Assembly: GCA_040772665.1 (NCBI GenBank)
Contig: JAXGXT010000003.1
Location: 124,001-188,000, forward strand
Source of the DNA: JAXGXT01 sp040772665
GTDB taxonomy: Bacteria; Bacillota; Clostridia; Lachnospirales; Anaerotignaceae
Direction: 5' to 3'
DNA: 64,000 nt
The notes under the pieces were generated by a model. The model was not told the origin of the DNA. It saw only the letters and a program-made list of their open reading frames with translations, and ran no database searches. Shown one piece after another: positions 51,879 through 61,321 of the stretch (its first letter is position 1; each line of letters begins with the position of its first letter). Both the position numbers and the translations under genes were made by a program.

Positions 51879-53003
51879 ATGAGTAAATTAGATACAATTT
51901 TTGAAAAGTTAGAGGCAGCTGCAAGCAATCCTAAAAAGGCTGTTTTAGATTATCAGGCAGAAACAGGAAAACCCCTTGTTGGTGTTCTTCCTCTTTATGC
52001 GCCCGAAGAAATTATTTATGCGGCAGGAGCTCTTCCTGTTGGATGCTGGGGCAAAGCAACAAAGTCAATTTCAAAAGCAAATACATATCTTCCGGCTTTC
52101 GCATGTTCAATCATGCAGTCGGTTATGGAAATGGAGCTTGAAGGAGTTTATGACATTCTTAAGGCTGTTGTTATTTCCTCACCATGTGACACTTTAAAAT
52201 GTATCGGACAAAAATGGAAAGGCACATGCCCATCCATACAGTTTGTTCATCCGCAAAACAGAAACATTGAAGCTGCAAACGGCTTCCTTGCAGAAGAATA
52301 TAGAATTATTCGTGATAAACTTGAAAACATTCTTAATGTTAAAATTACAGACGAAGCTATTGACAAAGCAATTGAGGTTTACAATGAAAACCGTGCAACA
52401 ATGAGAGAGTTTGTTAAGGTTGTTGCTGAGTATCCTCATGTTATTTGCCCTGTTGGCCGTCACACTGTTTTAAAAGCAAGATATTTCATGGATAAAGCTG
52501 AGCATACAAAGCTTGTTAAAGAGCTTATAAGCGAAATCAAAGCTATGGACAAAGCACCTTGGAGCGGCAAAAAGGTTATTCTTACAGGAATTACAGCAGA
52601 GCCTGACGAATTCCTTCAAATTCTTAAGGATTTCGGCATTGCAGTTGTTGCTGACGACCTTGCTCAAGAAAGCAGACAGTTCCGTGTGGACGTTCCTACA
52701 GAAGGCGGAGAACCTTTATACAGACTTGCTAAACAATGGCAGGATATGTATGGATGTTCACTTGCTACAGACCGTTCTAAGGGAAGAATTCAGATGCTTG
52801 TGGATATGGCTAAGGAAACAAATGCTGATGCGGTTATATACTGCCAGATGAAGTTCTGTGACCCTGAAGAGTTTGATTATCCTCTTATCTACAACAAATT
52901 AGAAGAAGAGGGTATCAGAAACCTTATGGTTGAAATTGACCAGCAGGCATCTTCCTTTGAACAAATCAGAACAAGAATTCAAAGCTTTGTTGAAATGTTC
53001 TGA
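51879..53003 (+). CDS. (R)-2-hydroxyacyl-CoA dehydratase beta subunit
   Basis: A 374-residue partner subunit of the HgdB/HadC/LcdB family with its own iron-sulfur site. Landmarks are GVLPLYAPEEIIYAAGALPVG, split here as GVLPLYAPEEII and YAAGALPVGCWG (about residues 34-54), SSPCDTLKCIGQ (about 101) and YCQMKFCDPEEFDYP (about 315-330) with conserved cysteines. It starts 16 bases after the alpha stop behind GGGAGGGTT. The alpha/beta heterodimer is the catalytic dehydratase reduced by the activator encoded upstream. Confidence 0.93.
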   Translation: MSKLDTIFEKLEAAASNPKKAVLDYQAETGKPLVGVLPLYAPEEIIYAAGALPVGCWGKATKSISKANTYLPAFACSIMQSVMEMELEGVYDILKAVVISSPCDTLKCIGQKWKGTCPSIQFVHPQNRNIEAANGFLAEEYRIIRDKLENILNVKITDEAIDKAIEVYNENRATMREFVKVVAEYPHVICPVGRHTVLKARYFMDKAEHTKLVKELISEIKAMDKAPWSGKKVILTGITAEPDEFLQILKDFGIAVVADDLAQESRQFRVDVPTEGGEPLYRLAKQWQDMYGCSLATDRSKGRIQMLVDMAKETNADAVIYCQMKFCDPEEFDYPLIYNKLEEEGIRNLMVEIDQQASSFEQIRTRIQSFVEMF

Positions 53004-53067
53004 TAATTCTATTATAATTATGGAATAAAGTTATAATTTTAGCTTACCTTAAGGGGGAACACGAAAT

Positions 53068-54405
53068 ATGGCAACTTTTCAGGAACAATATCAATCAAAA
53101 CTTACAAGCGCTGAAGAAGCGGTAAAGGTAGTAAAAGACGGCGATTGGATTTATTATGGTGAGTTTGTTACAACCACTCCTGTTCTCGACAAAGCTTTGG
53201 CAGGAAGAAAAGATGAACTTAACGATATCCACATTGAATCCTGTACACTTAGAATGCCTACAGCTGTTTTTGCTGTAGACCCTGAGAGAAAGGTGTTTGA
53301 TATTAATGACCGTTCACTTACGGCTATTGACCGTAAGGAAAGGGCATATCACTTGCCAGGGGCATACCATCAGTTTGGAAGAACTTTAAGCTACAGAAGA
53401 GTAAACGTGGCTTTCATTCCGGCTTGTCCTATGGATAAGCATGGCTTTTTCAATACTTCAACAACATGCTCATACTTAAAAGAGCTTCTTGACAACTGTG
53501 ATTATGTAATCATTGAAGAAAATGCCGCTTTGCCTTTTACATATGGCGGTGAGTTCACGGGAGTACATATTTCACAAGTTAATGCCATTGTTAAAGGAGA
53601 CGGACAGCCGCCTTTAACATTGCCTAAAGTTTCTGCAAGTGAAGCTGACATTAAAATTGCAGAAAATGTTATGAAAGAGCTTGAAGACAGATGCTGTTTA
53701 CAGTTTGGCATCGGCGGCATACCAAACAAAATAGGCGAAGCTATTGTTAATTCAGACTTCAGAGATTTTGGTGTTCACACTGAAATGATGATGGATTCTT
53801 TTATGAATCTTTATAAAGCAGGCAAGGTAACAAACAAATACAAGCAAGTTAACAGAGGCAAAATGATTTACACATTTGCTATGGGTTCTTCAGACTTGTA
53901 TGAATTCCTTGACAGAAACGAAGCTTGTATGAAACTTCCTGCAAGCCATACAAACGATCCTTTTGTAATTGCTCAAAATGAAAAGGTTTTTGCTGTAAAC
54001 AACTGTTTACATGTTGACCTTTACACACAAGTTTCTTCTGAATCTGTTGGGCCTAAGCAAGTTTCAGGCGTTGGCGGTCAGTGGGACTTCATGTATGGAG
54101 CATTCCGTTCAAAAGGCGGAAAAGGCTTTGTTTGCTTAAACTCCACAGCTACACGTAAGGATAAAGACGGAAACCAAGTTGTTGAATCAAGAATTGTTCC
54201 ATCCTTTGTGCCTGGAACAAATGTTACACTTACACGTTTCTTCACATTCTACGTAGCTACAGAGTTTGGCTGCACAAACATGATTGGTCTTTCCACATGG
54301 CAAAGAGCTGAAGAAATGATTAAGCTTGCTCACCCGGATTTCCGTGACCAGCTTATTAAAGATGCAGAAAAGTTTGATATTTGGAGAGCATCTAACAAAA
54401 GATAA
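53068..54405 (+). CDS. Family I CoA-transferase (butyryl/4-hydroxybutyryl-CoA:acetate type)
   Basis: A 445-residue CoA-transferase of the acetyl-CoA hydrolase/transferase (Cat1/AbfT-like) family. The catalytic glutamate that forms the acyl-CoA thioester is Glu239 in GVHTEMMMDSF, matching its position in butyryl-CoA and 4-hydroxybutyrate CoA-transferases. The glycine loop QVSGVGGQWDF (about 333) forms the oxyanion hole region. Placed directly after the dehydratase genes, it most likely activates the 2-hydroxy acid with CoA from an acyl-CoA product. Other dehydratase operons often use unrelated family III (HadA/FldA) or Pct-type enzymes. AAGGGGGAAC precedes the ATG; a terminator follows. Confidence 0.9.
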   Translation: MATFQEQYQSKLTSAEEAVKVVKDGDWIYYGEFVTTTPVLDKALAGRKDELNDIHIESCTLRMPTAVFAVDPERKVFDINDRSLTAIDRKERAYHLPGAYHQFGRTLSYRRVNVAFIPACPMDKHGFFNTSTTCSYLKELLDNCDYVIIEENAALPFTYGGEFTGVHISQVNAIVKGDGQPPLTLPKVSASEADIKIAENVMKELEDRCCLQFGIGGIPNKIGEAIVNSDFRDFGVHTEMMMDSFMNLYKAGKVTNKYKQVNRGKMIYTFAMGSSDLYEFLDRNEACMKLPASHTNDPFVIAQNEKVFAVNNCLHVDLYTQVSSESVGPKQVSGVGGQWDFMYGAFRSKGGKGFVCLNSTATRKDKDGNQVVESRIVPSFVPGTNVTLTRFFTFYVATEFGCTNMIGLSTWQRAEEMIKLAHPDFRDQLIKDAEKFDIWRASNKR

Positions 54406-54418
54406 TTAAAACCTTATA

Positions 54419-54458
54419 ACACAGACATTTATCACGAGATAAGTGTCTGTGTTTTTTT
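54419..54458 (+). terminator. Terminator of the dehydratase operon
   Basis: AACACAGACA and TGTCTGTGTT, with inner TATC/GATA pairing, followed by a T run. Confidence 0.85.
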
Positions 54459-54587
54459 ATTGTAAAAAACACATAAAGGGCTTAATTAATACCTGATTTT
54501 TAAAAAGTAAAACAAAGCAAAATGACTAAATTTTGTTTTAAGTGGAAAGATAGATTTAATTCGTTTAAAAAGGAGGTTATATTTTAA

Positions 54588-55811
54588 ATGTTTAAAGAAA
54601 TTGAAATTAATAAAGGAATAAAACTTCATTATTTAAAAGATACACGGTTTAAAACTGTTACTGCTGCTGTTTTTATAAGGAATATGTTGTCGGAGGAAAA
54701 TGCAACAAAAACTGCACTTTGGGCTGAAACTTTAAGGGGCGGCTGCAAAAAGTATCCCTCAATGAGGTTAATATCAAAAAAATTAGAAGAAATGTGGGGA
54801 AGTGCCTATGAAGTGGCTGTTTTAAAAAGAGGTGATGAACAGCTTGTTTATATCTATCTTGAGGGTTTGACCAAAACCTTTGGCGAGGGTATGGACTTCT
54901 TAAAAGAAGTTATTTTTGAGCCTGTCATAAACAATGAAAGGCTTTTGAACAAAGCAAAAAAAAGACTTAAAGAAAGTATCGAAGCCTCTAAGGATAATAA
55001 AGCTGATTATGCCGTTGAAAGAATGACAAAAATTCTTGCAAAAGAAGAAAATAATCCTTTTGGAGTGCCTGCTTTTGGTTATGGCGAAAAGGTGGATATT
55101 TTGACTTGTGAGGACATGGGTTTTCATTATAACAGGCTGATTAAAACCGTTCCTATTGATATTTACGTTGTGGGCAGCGAAAAAGAAGAATTTGTAGTTA
55201 AAAAGTGCAAAGAGGTGTTTTCTTATGAAAGAGAGGACATTGAAGATGTTAAAAGTGAGGTTTATAAATCACAAGAAATCAACTGTAATGATGTTGTTGT
55301 TGAAACACAAGATAACAACCAGGGAAGACTTTGCATGGCATTTTCATCAGATGAAAAAGACACAAAACAACTTATTAAACTCCTTGTTTTAAACGAGGTT
55401 TTAGGCGGCGGAAGCGGAAGTTATCTTTTTAAAGAAGTAAGGGAAAAAGAAGGCCTTTGTTACAGCATAGGTTCTTTTGTGTTTAAACAAAAAATGATTA
55501 TTGCAGTGCAGGCAGGCATTGATGAAAGCTCCTTGGAAAGAGTGTGTGAAATGGCGGAAAAAGCAATGGTGCATATTTCTGAAAGTTTGGAGGAAAAAGA
55601 ATTTAATGAGGCAAAAGAAAGTCTTATAAAGTTTTATGAAACATCGGAAGATATACCTGCGGAACTTATTAATTTTACACTGTCTATGAATCTTTCAGGG
55701 TTTTCGTTGGATATTGATAAATTTAGGGAAGAAGTTAAAAAGATTGAATTAAAAGAGGTAAGAGATTTTGCAAAGGCAATGAAATGTCAATTAAAATATT
55801 TCTTGAAATGA
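54588..55811 (+). CDS. yfmF: M16-family peptidase-like protein, non-catalytic (YfmF type)
   Basis: A 407-residue M16-fold protein in which the zinc-binding HxxEH is absent from the N-terminal domain (the region around residue 45 reads ALWAETLRGGCKKYPS). It nevertheless keeps the C-terminal GGGSGSYLFKEVREKEGLCYS motif. In M16 pairs one member is inactive and shapes the chamber for the other. The pair with the downstream catalytic gene corresponds to B. subtilis YfmF/YfmH, reported to be needed for 5-aminopentanol modification of elongation factor P. AAAAGGAGGTTAT precedes the ATG. Confidence 0.85.
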   Translation: MFKEIEINKGIKLHYLKDTRFKTVTAAVFIRNMLSEENATKTALWAETLRGGCKKYPSMRLISKKLEEMWGSAYEVAVLKRGDEQLVYIYLEGLTKTFGEGMDFLKEVIFEPVINNERLLNKAKKRLKESIEASKDNKADYAVERMTKILAKEENNPFGVPAFGYGEKVDILTCEDMGFHYNRLIKTVPIDIYVVGSEKEEFVVKKCKEVFSYEREDIEDVKSEVYKSQEINCNDVVVETQDNNQGRLCMAFSSDEKDTKQLIKLLVLNEVLGGGSGSYLFKEVREKEGLCYSIGSFVFKQKMIIAVQAGIDESSLERVCEMAEKAMVHISESLEEKEFNEAKESLIKFYETSEDIPAELINFTLSMNLSGFSLDIDKFREEVKKIELKEVRDFAKAMKCQLKYFLK

Positions 55812-55821
55812 GGTAAAAAAT

Positions 55822-57081
55822 ATGTCTTTAACTATTAAAAAGAACAACATACTTGGGGAGAAAATGTATATCAGCACATTGCCAAGAGGCGGCAAATGTT
55901 ATATAATTCCTAAGTATGGGTTTAAAAAAAGTGAAGCTGTTATGTCGTTTTCATACGGTTCCGCCGATTTAAAGTTTATACTTGGCGGAAAGAAAAAAGC
56001 ATCGCCTATGGGCACAGCCCACTTTTTAGAACACAAAATGTTTCAAAAAAAAGACGGTGATTATTTTACAGACTTTTCTTCCTCGGGGGCAAGTGTTAAT
56101 GCGTTTACAGATTTTAATAAAACAGCATACTACTTTCTTGCAGGGGACAGCTTTTATACAAATTTAAAAAGGCTTGCACAAATGGTTAGTGACGGATATT
56201 TCACAGAAGAAAGTGTGGAAAGAGAAAAGGGCATTATAGGTCAGGAAATTGCCATGTATGATGATGACCCGGGGTGGGTTGTTTATTATAATATGCTGGA
56301 GCGGCTTTACAATGTTCATCCTTTAAGAAACAGCATTGGCGGAACTAAAAAAAGTATAGAGACGATAACGCCTGAGCTTCTTTATGATGCGTACAATGCA
56401 TTTTATGTTCCGCAAAATATGAATGTTGTTGTATGTGGAAATGTTGAGCCTGAATCTGTTATAGAAACTGTTGAAAAAAACTTAAGCAAGGAGTTTTTAG
56501 ACAGAAAAAAATGCCCAAGGGCAAAATATAGAGAAAAACCTGAAATAAAAAGAAATTACGTTTTGCAGGATATGAACTTAGGAAGTCCCATGTTTAATTT
56601 GGGTTTTAAACACAACCCTGAAGGAAACGGAATTAAACGAATTTATGCTATGAAAATGTTTCTTGACATTTTAGCGGGGCAAAGCTCATATCTTTTTGGA
56701 AGGCTGCAAAACACTGGATACTGTGAGGAAAGTCTTGGGCTTCAATATATTTGGGGGCGGGGTCTTTCTTTAAGTGTTATAATGGGAAGAAGCAGGGAAC
56801 CTAAACCTGTTGCAAATGCAATAGTTAGAGAGATTGAAAGAATTAAAGAACGAGGCATAGACGAGGAGCATTTTGACAGAATTAAAAGAAAGCATATGGG
56901 TAGATTTATAAGAGGTTTTAACAGCGTTGACGCTGTGTGTATGGCGCAGACAGAGTTATCGGCTTTAGGCAGCGATTTATTTGATTCTTTTGAAGCAATA
57001 CGAAATATGGAAAAAGACTATTTAGAGGATTTGGTTTTTGATTTCGACAAAGTTGGAGCTGTTTTATCAGTTGTCAAATAA
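55822..57081 (+). CDS. yfmH: M16-family zinc peptidase (YfmH type)
   Basis: A 419-residue M16 metallopeptidase with the inverted zinc motif His67-F-L-Glu70-His71 (GTAHFLEHKMF) and the third ligand region EKGIIGQEIAMYDDDPG (about 134-150). It is the catalytic partner of the upstream HxxEH-less protein, starting ten bases after its stop. AATGAGGTAAAAA is a modest ribosome binding site, possibly helped by coupling. No signal peptide, so it is cytoplasmic. Confidence 0.9.
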   Translation: MSLTIKKNNILGEKMYISTLPRGGKCYIIPKYGFKKSEAVMSFSYGSADLKFILGGKKKASPMGTAHFLEHKMFQKKDGDYFTDFSSSGASVNAFTDFNKTAYYFLAGDSFYTNLKRLAQMVSDGYFTEESVEREKGIIGQEIAMYDDDPGWVVYYNMLERLYNVHPLRNSIGGTKKSIETITPELLYDAYNAFYVPQNMNVVVCGNVEPESVIETVEKNLSKEFLDRKKCPRAKYREKPEIKRNYVLQDMNLGSPMFNLGFKHNPEGNGIKRIYAMKMFLDILAGQSSYLFGRLQNTGYCEESLGLQYIWGRGLSLSVIMGRSREPKPVANAIVREIERIKERGIDEEHFDRIKRKHMGRFIRGFNSVDAVCMAQTELSALGSDLFDSFEAIRNMEKDYLEDLVFDFDKVGAVLSVVK

Positions 57082-57211
57082 TGTTTTTAAGGTTTGAAAT
57101 AAAAAGATATAAGCTTAATTTAAGTTCTTATTTTAAGGCTTTTGTTCTTAGGTAAACTTTTTTGAATTAAAATCGTATCTCTGTCTAAAAGCAATAAGGG
57201 GGGAACAGTTT

Positions 57212-58078
57212 ATGACACCGGAGGTTTGGTTTCCTAACCTTGGAATAAAGATAGACCATTTAAGCAAGGTTGCTTTTAGGGTTTTTGGTTTTGAGGTTTA
57301 CTGGTATGGAATTATTATAGGAATAGGAATACTTTCCGCATTAATGCTTGCTTTGTATGAGGCAAAAAGAACAGATCAAGACCCTGAAGAATATATGGAT
57401 TTTGCCATGTATGCCATAGTTTTGAGTGTTGTTGGTGCAAGAATTTATTATGTTATGTTTTCTTGGGAGCAGTATAAAGATAATTTGATTAAAGTTTTTG
57501 CCATTAGAGAAGGTGGTCTTGCAATTTACGGCGGAGTGATTGCAGGAATTGTCTGCGGAATTGTTTATTCAAAAATTAAGAAAAAGGATTTTTGGCTTAT
57601 GGCGGACACTGCCCTTCCAAGCCTTCTTTTAGGGCAGATAATAGGAAGATGGGGGAACTTTTTTAACAGAGAGGCTTTTGGCGGTTATACTGACGGTCTT
57701 TTTGCAATGAGATACCTTAAAGAGCAGGCTAAAGATCAGGTGCATGAAATTTCTTCTCAAGTGTTAGAAAAGATAGTTACTGTAAACGGAGCTGAATATA
57801 TTCAGGTTCATCCCACGTTTTTATATGAAAGTCTTTGGAATTTAGCACTTTTAATAGGACTTATTGTTCTTAGAACAAAATATAAAAAGTTTAACGGACA
57901 AGTTGGAGCTTTATATATTGCAGGATATGGTTTAGGCAGGCTTTGGATAGAGGGACTTAGGACAGACCAGCTTATTTTATGGGGAACAGGTCTTGCCGCA
58001 AGTCAGGTGTTAAGCGGAGTTTTAGTTATTTTTGGGCTTGGAATATATTTTTATTTATACAGAAAAAATTTGCAGTGA
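57212..58078 (+). CDS. lgt: Prolipoprotein diacylglyceryl transferase
   Basis: A 288-residue membrane enzyme that transfers diacylglyceryl from phosphatidylglycerol to the lipobox cysteine of prelipoproteins. About seven hydrophobic helices are visible. Signature segments are REGGLAIYGGVIAG (about residues 91-104), GRWGNFFNREAFGG (about 145-158) and HPTFLYESLWN (about 199-209). An insertion between the GRWGNF motif and the HP segment contains a hydrophilic loop typical of Firmicutes. GGGGGGAAC precedes the ATG. It starts a four-gene run lgt-trmK-nif3-kinase. Confidence 0.95.
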   Translation: MTPEVWFPNLGIKIDHLSKVAFRVFGFEVYWYGIIIGIGILSALMLALYEAKRTDQDPEEYMDFAMYAIVLSVVGARIYYVMFSWEQYKDNLIKVFAIREGGLAIYGGVIAGIVCGIVYSKIKKKDFWLMADTALPSLLLGQIIGRWGNFFNREAFGGYTDGLFAMRYLKEQAKDQVHEISSQVLEKIVTVNGAEYIQVHPTFLYESLWNLALLIGLIVLRTKYKKFNGQVGALYIAGYGLGRLWIEGLRTDQLILWGTGLAASQVLSGVLVIFGLGIYFYLYRKNLQ

Positions 58079-58087
58079 GGTAATACA

Positions 58088-58783
58088 ATGGACATTTCAT
58101 TAAGACTTGAAGAGATTTCAAAAATGATTAAACATAAAAAAGTTGCGGATATAGGCACAGATCATGGATATGTGCCTATATATCTTGTTAAAAATAATAA
58201 AGCAGACCATGTTATTGCCTGTGACGTAAACAAAGGCCCTCTTTTAAAGGCGGAAGAAAATATAGAAAAATATCATTTAGGGGAAAAAGTAGAAACTCGT
58301 CTTGGAAGTGGTTTTGATCCTTTACAATCAGGGGAGGCAGAAACCATTGTGATTGCCGGCATGGGCGGTATGCTTATTATGGACATTTTAAAAAAAGGCA
58401 GTGAAATTTTAAAGGAAACAAAACAGCTTGTTCTTTCTCCTCACAGTGATGTTTTTTACATAAGAAAATATCTTCATTCCATAGGGTTTAAAATTGAAGA
58501 TGAAAATATTGTGTTTGAAGACGGTAAGTTTTATACAATAATTTCTGCAGTTCAAGGCAGTCAAATATATGAAAAAGAAGAGGAATATGTTTTTGGGAAA
58601 ATAAACATTGAAAAAAAAGAGCCTGTGTTTAAAAGATATTTAGATGAAAAACTTAAAAACGCACAGGAGGTAAAAAACATTCTTTTGGAGGCATCAACAG
58701 AAAAAAGTCTTTTAAAAGCCGGGGAAACAGAATATGAAATTTTAATGTGTTTGGAGGTGCTTAAAACATATGAAATGCAGTGA
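58088..58783 (+). CDS. trmK: tRNA (adenine(22)-N1)-methyltransferase
   Basis: A 231-residue SAM-dependent methyltransferase of the TrmK (COG2384) family, which methylates N1 of A22 in tRNA. The SAM-binding motif I is ADIGTDHGYVPIYL (about residues 20-33), the second acidic motif is VIACDVNKGPL (about 41-51), and VIAGMGGMLIMDIL (about 92-105) is the family-specific active-site region. The C-terminal part is a helical extension. Its last 14 bases overlap the Nif3 gene. Confidence 0.92.
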   Translation: MDISLRLEEISKMIKHKKVADIGTDHGYVPIYLVKNNKADHVIACDVNKGPLLKAEENIEKYHLGEKVETRLGSGFDPLQSGEAETIVIAGMGGMLIMDILKKGSEILKETKQLVLSPHSDVFYIRKYLHSIGFKIEDENIVFEDGKFYTIISAVQGSQIYEKEEEYVFGKINIEKKEPVFKRYLDEKLKNAQEVKNILLEASTEKSLLKAGETEYEILMCLEVLKTYEMQ

Positions 58784-59561
58784 TTTATTAAAGGAACTTG
58801 AAAAGCTTGCTCCGCAGGAGTTTGCCGAAAGCTGGGACAACCCTGGCCTTATTATAGGAGATGAAAAGGCTGATATAAAAAAGGTTCTTGTTGCACTTGA
58901 TGTTACGGATGAAGTTATTGACGAGGCAATAGGTTTAGGGGCAGACATAATTGTTACTCATCATCCTTTAATTTTTAGTTCCATAAAACAAATAAACAGC
59001 AAAACTCCTTTAGGAAGAAAAATACTTAAGCTTATAAAAAATGGAATTGCCCATTTTGCCCTTCATACAAATCTTGACACCGTCTTTGGGGGAACAAATG
59101 ATGAACTTGCCTCAATTATAGGTTTATGTGATGTAAAGGTTCTTGTGCCGGCATTTGAAAAAGATGGTGTGGAGCATGGACTTGGGAGAATAGGAAATCT
59201 GCCTAATGAGGCTACCCTTGAGGAAGTTGCAGTTTTACTTAAAGAAAAGTTGGGACTTTCAAACATACGCATTATAGGGGAAAAATGTCATATAATAAAA
59301 AGAATAGGCTTATGCACAGGAAGCGGAATTGATTTTATGAAAGATGCTGTAAAGGCAGGGGCCGATTTATTTATTACAGGGGATGTAAGATACCATGAAA
59401 GTCAAAATGCCCTTGATTTAGGCATAAGCCTTATTGATGCAACACATTATGGAAGTGAAAATATTATTGTGCCTGTAATTTGCAGGTTTATTGAAGGTTT
59501 AAAGTCTGATATTAAAGTAATCAGATCTGCGGTTGACGGACAGGTATTTAAAGATGTTTAG
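58770..59561 (+). CDS. Nif3-like dinuclear metal-centre protein
   Basis: A 263-residue member of the Nif3/YbgI/YqfO family, toroidal hexamers with a two-metal site in each subunit. Metal ligands are visible in VTHHPLIF (about residues 62-69), HTNLDTVFGG (about 98) and the C-terminal ATHYGSEN (about 231). The N-terminus has the typical ESWDNPGLIIGD (about 20-31). It lacks the extra middle domain of longer YqfO-type proteins. It overlaps trmK by 14 bases, a pairing frequent in Firmicutes. The biochemical function of the family is not settled. Confidence 0.92.
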   Translation: MKCSDLLKELEKLAPQEFAESWDNPGLIIGDEKADIKKVLVALDVTDEVIDEAIGLGADIIVTHHPLIFSSIKQINSKTPLGRKILKLIKNGIAHFALHTNLDTVFGGTNDELASIIGLCDVKVLVPAFEKDGVEHGLGRIGNLPNEATLEEVAVLLKEKLGLSNIRIIGEKCHIIKRIGLCTGSGIDFMKDAVKAGADLFITGDVRYHESQNALDLGISLIDATHYGSENIIVPVICRFIEGLKSDIKVIRSAVDGQVFKDV

Positions 59562-59572
59562 GAGGCGTGGGA

Positions 59573-61243
59573 ATGACAAAAACAAATATTTTGGCTGTAA
59601 TTAACAACGGTGAAAAAGTTGTTGTGCCTAACGGAACTACTTTTGAGGAGCTTTCCAAGTTATCAAAAGAAACGTTTTGCACAAGAATTTTACTTGCTAA
59701 AAGCGGAAATGAAGTTTATGAGCTTACAGACACTGTAAGAGATGGTATGGAAGTTGAGTTTTTTGACTATACAAGCTTTGAGGGAACAAGGATATACAGC
59801 AGAAGTGTATCTTTTTTAATGATTAAAGCTGTTAAAGACTTATTCGGTAAAGATGTTATGATAACAGTTGAGCATTCCATAAACGGAAACTATTACTGTG
59901 AAATAAGAAAAATGGGAATAAAGGCCGACACAGAAACTCTTGAGCGTGTTAAGGAAAGAATGTGGGCAATGGTAAAGCTTGAGCTTCCCATTGAAAAAGT
60001 TATTTTGCCTAAAGAAAAGGCAATAGAAATTTCAAGCAGTTCAGGCATGGAGGACAAAGCAAGGCTTTTTAGATATAAAAATTCACCTTATATAGAAATG
60101 TATTGTCTTGACGGGTTTTACGATTATCTTTATGGGTATATGGTGCCTCACACAGGATATTTAGACAGTTTTGACCTTGTGCCTTATGAAAAGGGTTTTC
60201 TTATTCAGCTGCCTGATGTTAAAAATCCACAGACTCTTGGGGGATATGAAAACTATGAAAAGATTTCAAAGGTGTTTATGGAGCAAATGGACTGGTGTTC
60301 ATTAATGCAGGTTAGCACTGTGGCTGATTTAAACGATTCTGTTACAGAAGGAACATTTGAGGAATTGGTGCTTATAAACGAGGCACTGCATGAAAAGAAA
60401 ATTGTGCAGATTTCAGATGCAATTACAGAAAAAGCAGGAAAGCTTAAGCTTGTTCTTATTGCAGGGCCTTCATCTTCAGGAAAAACCACATTTGCCGAAA
60501 GGCTTTGTGTTCAGCTTAAGGTAAACGGAATAACACCTCATGTAATAGGCATGGACGATTATTTTATTAACAGAGATAAAACACCTGTTGATGAATACGG
60601 CAAGCCTGATTTTGAAAGTATAAGAGCCCTTGACATTGAACTTTTTAATAAAGACCTTACAGGCCTTATTAACGGCGAACGTGTTCACATTCCAAGTTAT
60701 AATTTTATTACAGGAAGACGTGAATATAAAGGAAGATTTCTTCAGCTTCAAAAAGACAGCATTGTTGTTGTGGAGGGCATACATGGATTAAATGACGACC
60801 TTACAAAAGACATTTCCGATGAAAACAAGTTTAAAATTTTTATCAGTGCCATGACACAGCTTAATGTTGACGACCATACAAGGATTTCCACCTCTGACAG
60901 CAGACTTATAAGAAGAATTGTAAGGGATAACCAGTTTAGAGGAAATGATGCTCAAAAGACCCTTGGTTCATGGGACAGCGTTAAAAGAGGTGAAGAGAGA
61001 AACATTTTCCCTTATCAGGAAAATGCAGACGTAATGTTTAATTCGGCAACAATTTATGAGCTTTCTGTTCTTAAGCCATATATTGAACCTTTGCTTTATA
61101 AAATTGACAAATCAATGGCTGAATATGAAAAGGCAAGCCGAATTATTAAGTTTTTAGATTATTTTCTGCCTGTAAACAGCAGCTGTGTGCCCAACAACTC
61201 TATAATTAAGGAGTTTGTGGGGGGAAGCGTTTTTAAAGTTTAA
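59573..61243 (+). CDS. Uridine kinase-like nucleoside kinase with TGS/ThrRS-like N-terminus
   Basis: A 556-residue fusion. Residues 1-70 resemble a TGS-like small beta domain, followed to about 230 by a region like the second additional domain of threonyl-tRNA synthetase (FFDYTSFEGTRIYSRSVSFL, VEHSINGNYYCEI). The C-terminal half is a P-loop uridine kinase/phosphoribulokinase fold with Walker A GPSSSGKTTF near 297-306, IGMDDYFINRD, and IPSYNFITGRREY. The start is the ATG at 59573, seven bases after AGGAGG; the in-frame GTG at 59567 is too close to it. The substrate is probably a nucleoside; the role of the tRNA-synthetase-like part is unknown. Confidence 0.88.
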   Translation: MTKTNILAVINNGEKVVVPNGTTFEELSKLSKETFCTRILLAKSGNEVYELTDTVRDGMEVEFFDYTSFEGTRIYSRSVSFLMIKAVKDLFGKDVMITVEHSINGNYYCEIRKMGIKADTETLERVKERMWAMVKLELPIEKVILPKEKAIEISSSSGMEDKARLFRYKNSPYIEMYCLDGFYDYLYGYMVPHTGYLDSFDLVPYEKGFLIQLPDVKNPQTLGGYENYEKISKVFMEQMDWCSLMQVSTVADLNDSVTEGTFEELVLINEALHEKKIVQISDAITEKAGKLKLVLIAGPSSSGKTTFAERLCVQLKVNGITPHVIGMDDYFINRDKTPVDEYGKPDFESIRALDIELFNKDLTGLINGERVHIPSYNFITGRREYKGRFLQLQKDSIVVVEGIHGLNDDLTKDISDENKFKIFISAMTQLNVDDHTRISTSDSRLIRRIVRDNQFRGNDAQKTLGSWDSVKRGEERNIFPYQENADVMFNSATIYELSVLKPYIEPLLYKIDKSMAEYEKASRIIKFLDYFLPVNSSCVPNNSIIKEFVGGSVFKV

Positions 61244-61286
61244 AAAACAAGCCGTATAAAAATGGTTTTGTTTTATATTTAAGAAT

Positions 61287-61315
61287 TTGACGTGAAAATA
61301 AAATTGTGGTATATT
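61287..61315 (+). promoter_or_regulatory. rnpB promoter
   Basis: TTGACG (61287-61292), a 17-base spacer and TATATT (61310-61315), ending seven bases before the RNA 5' end. Confidence 0.75.
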
Positions 61316-61321
61316 TTTAAT

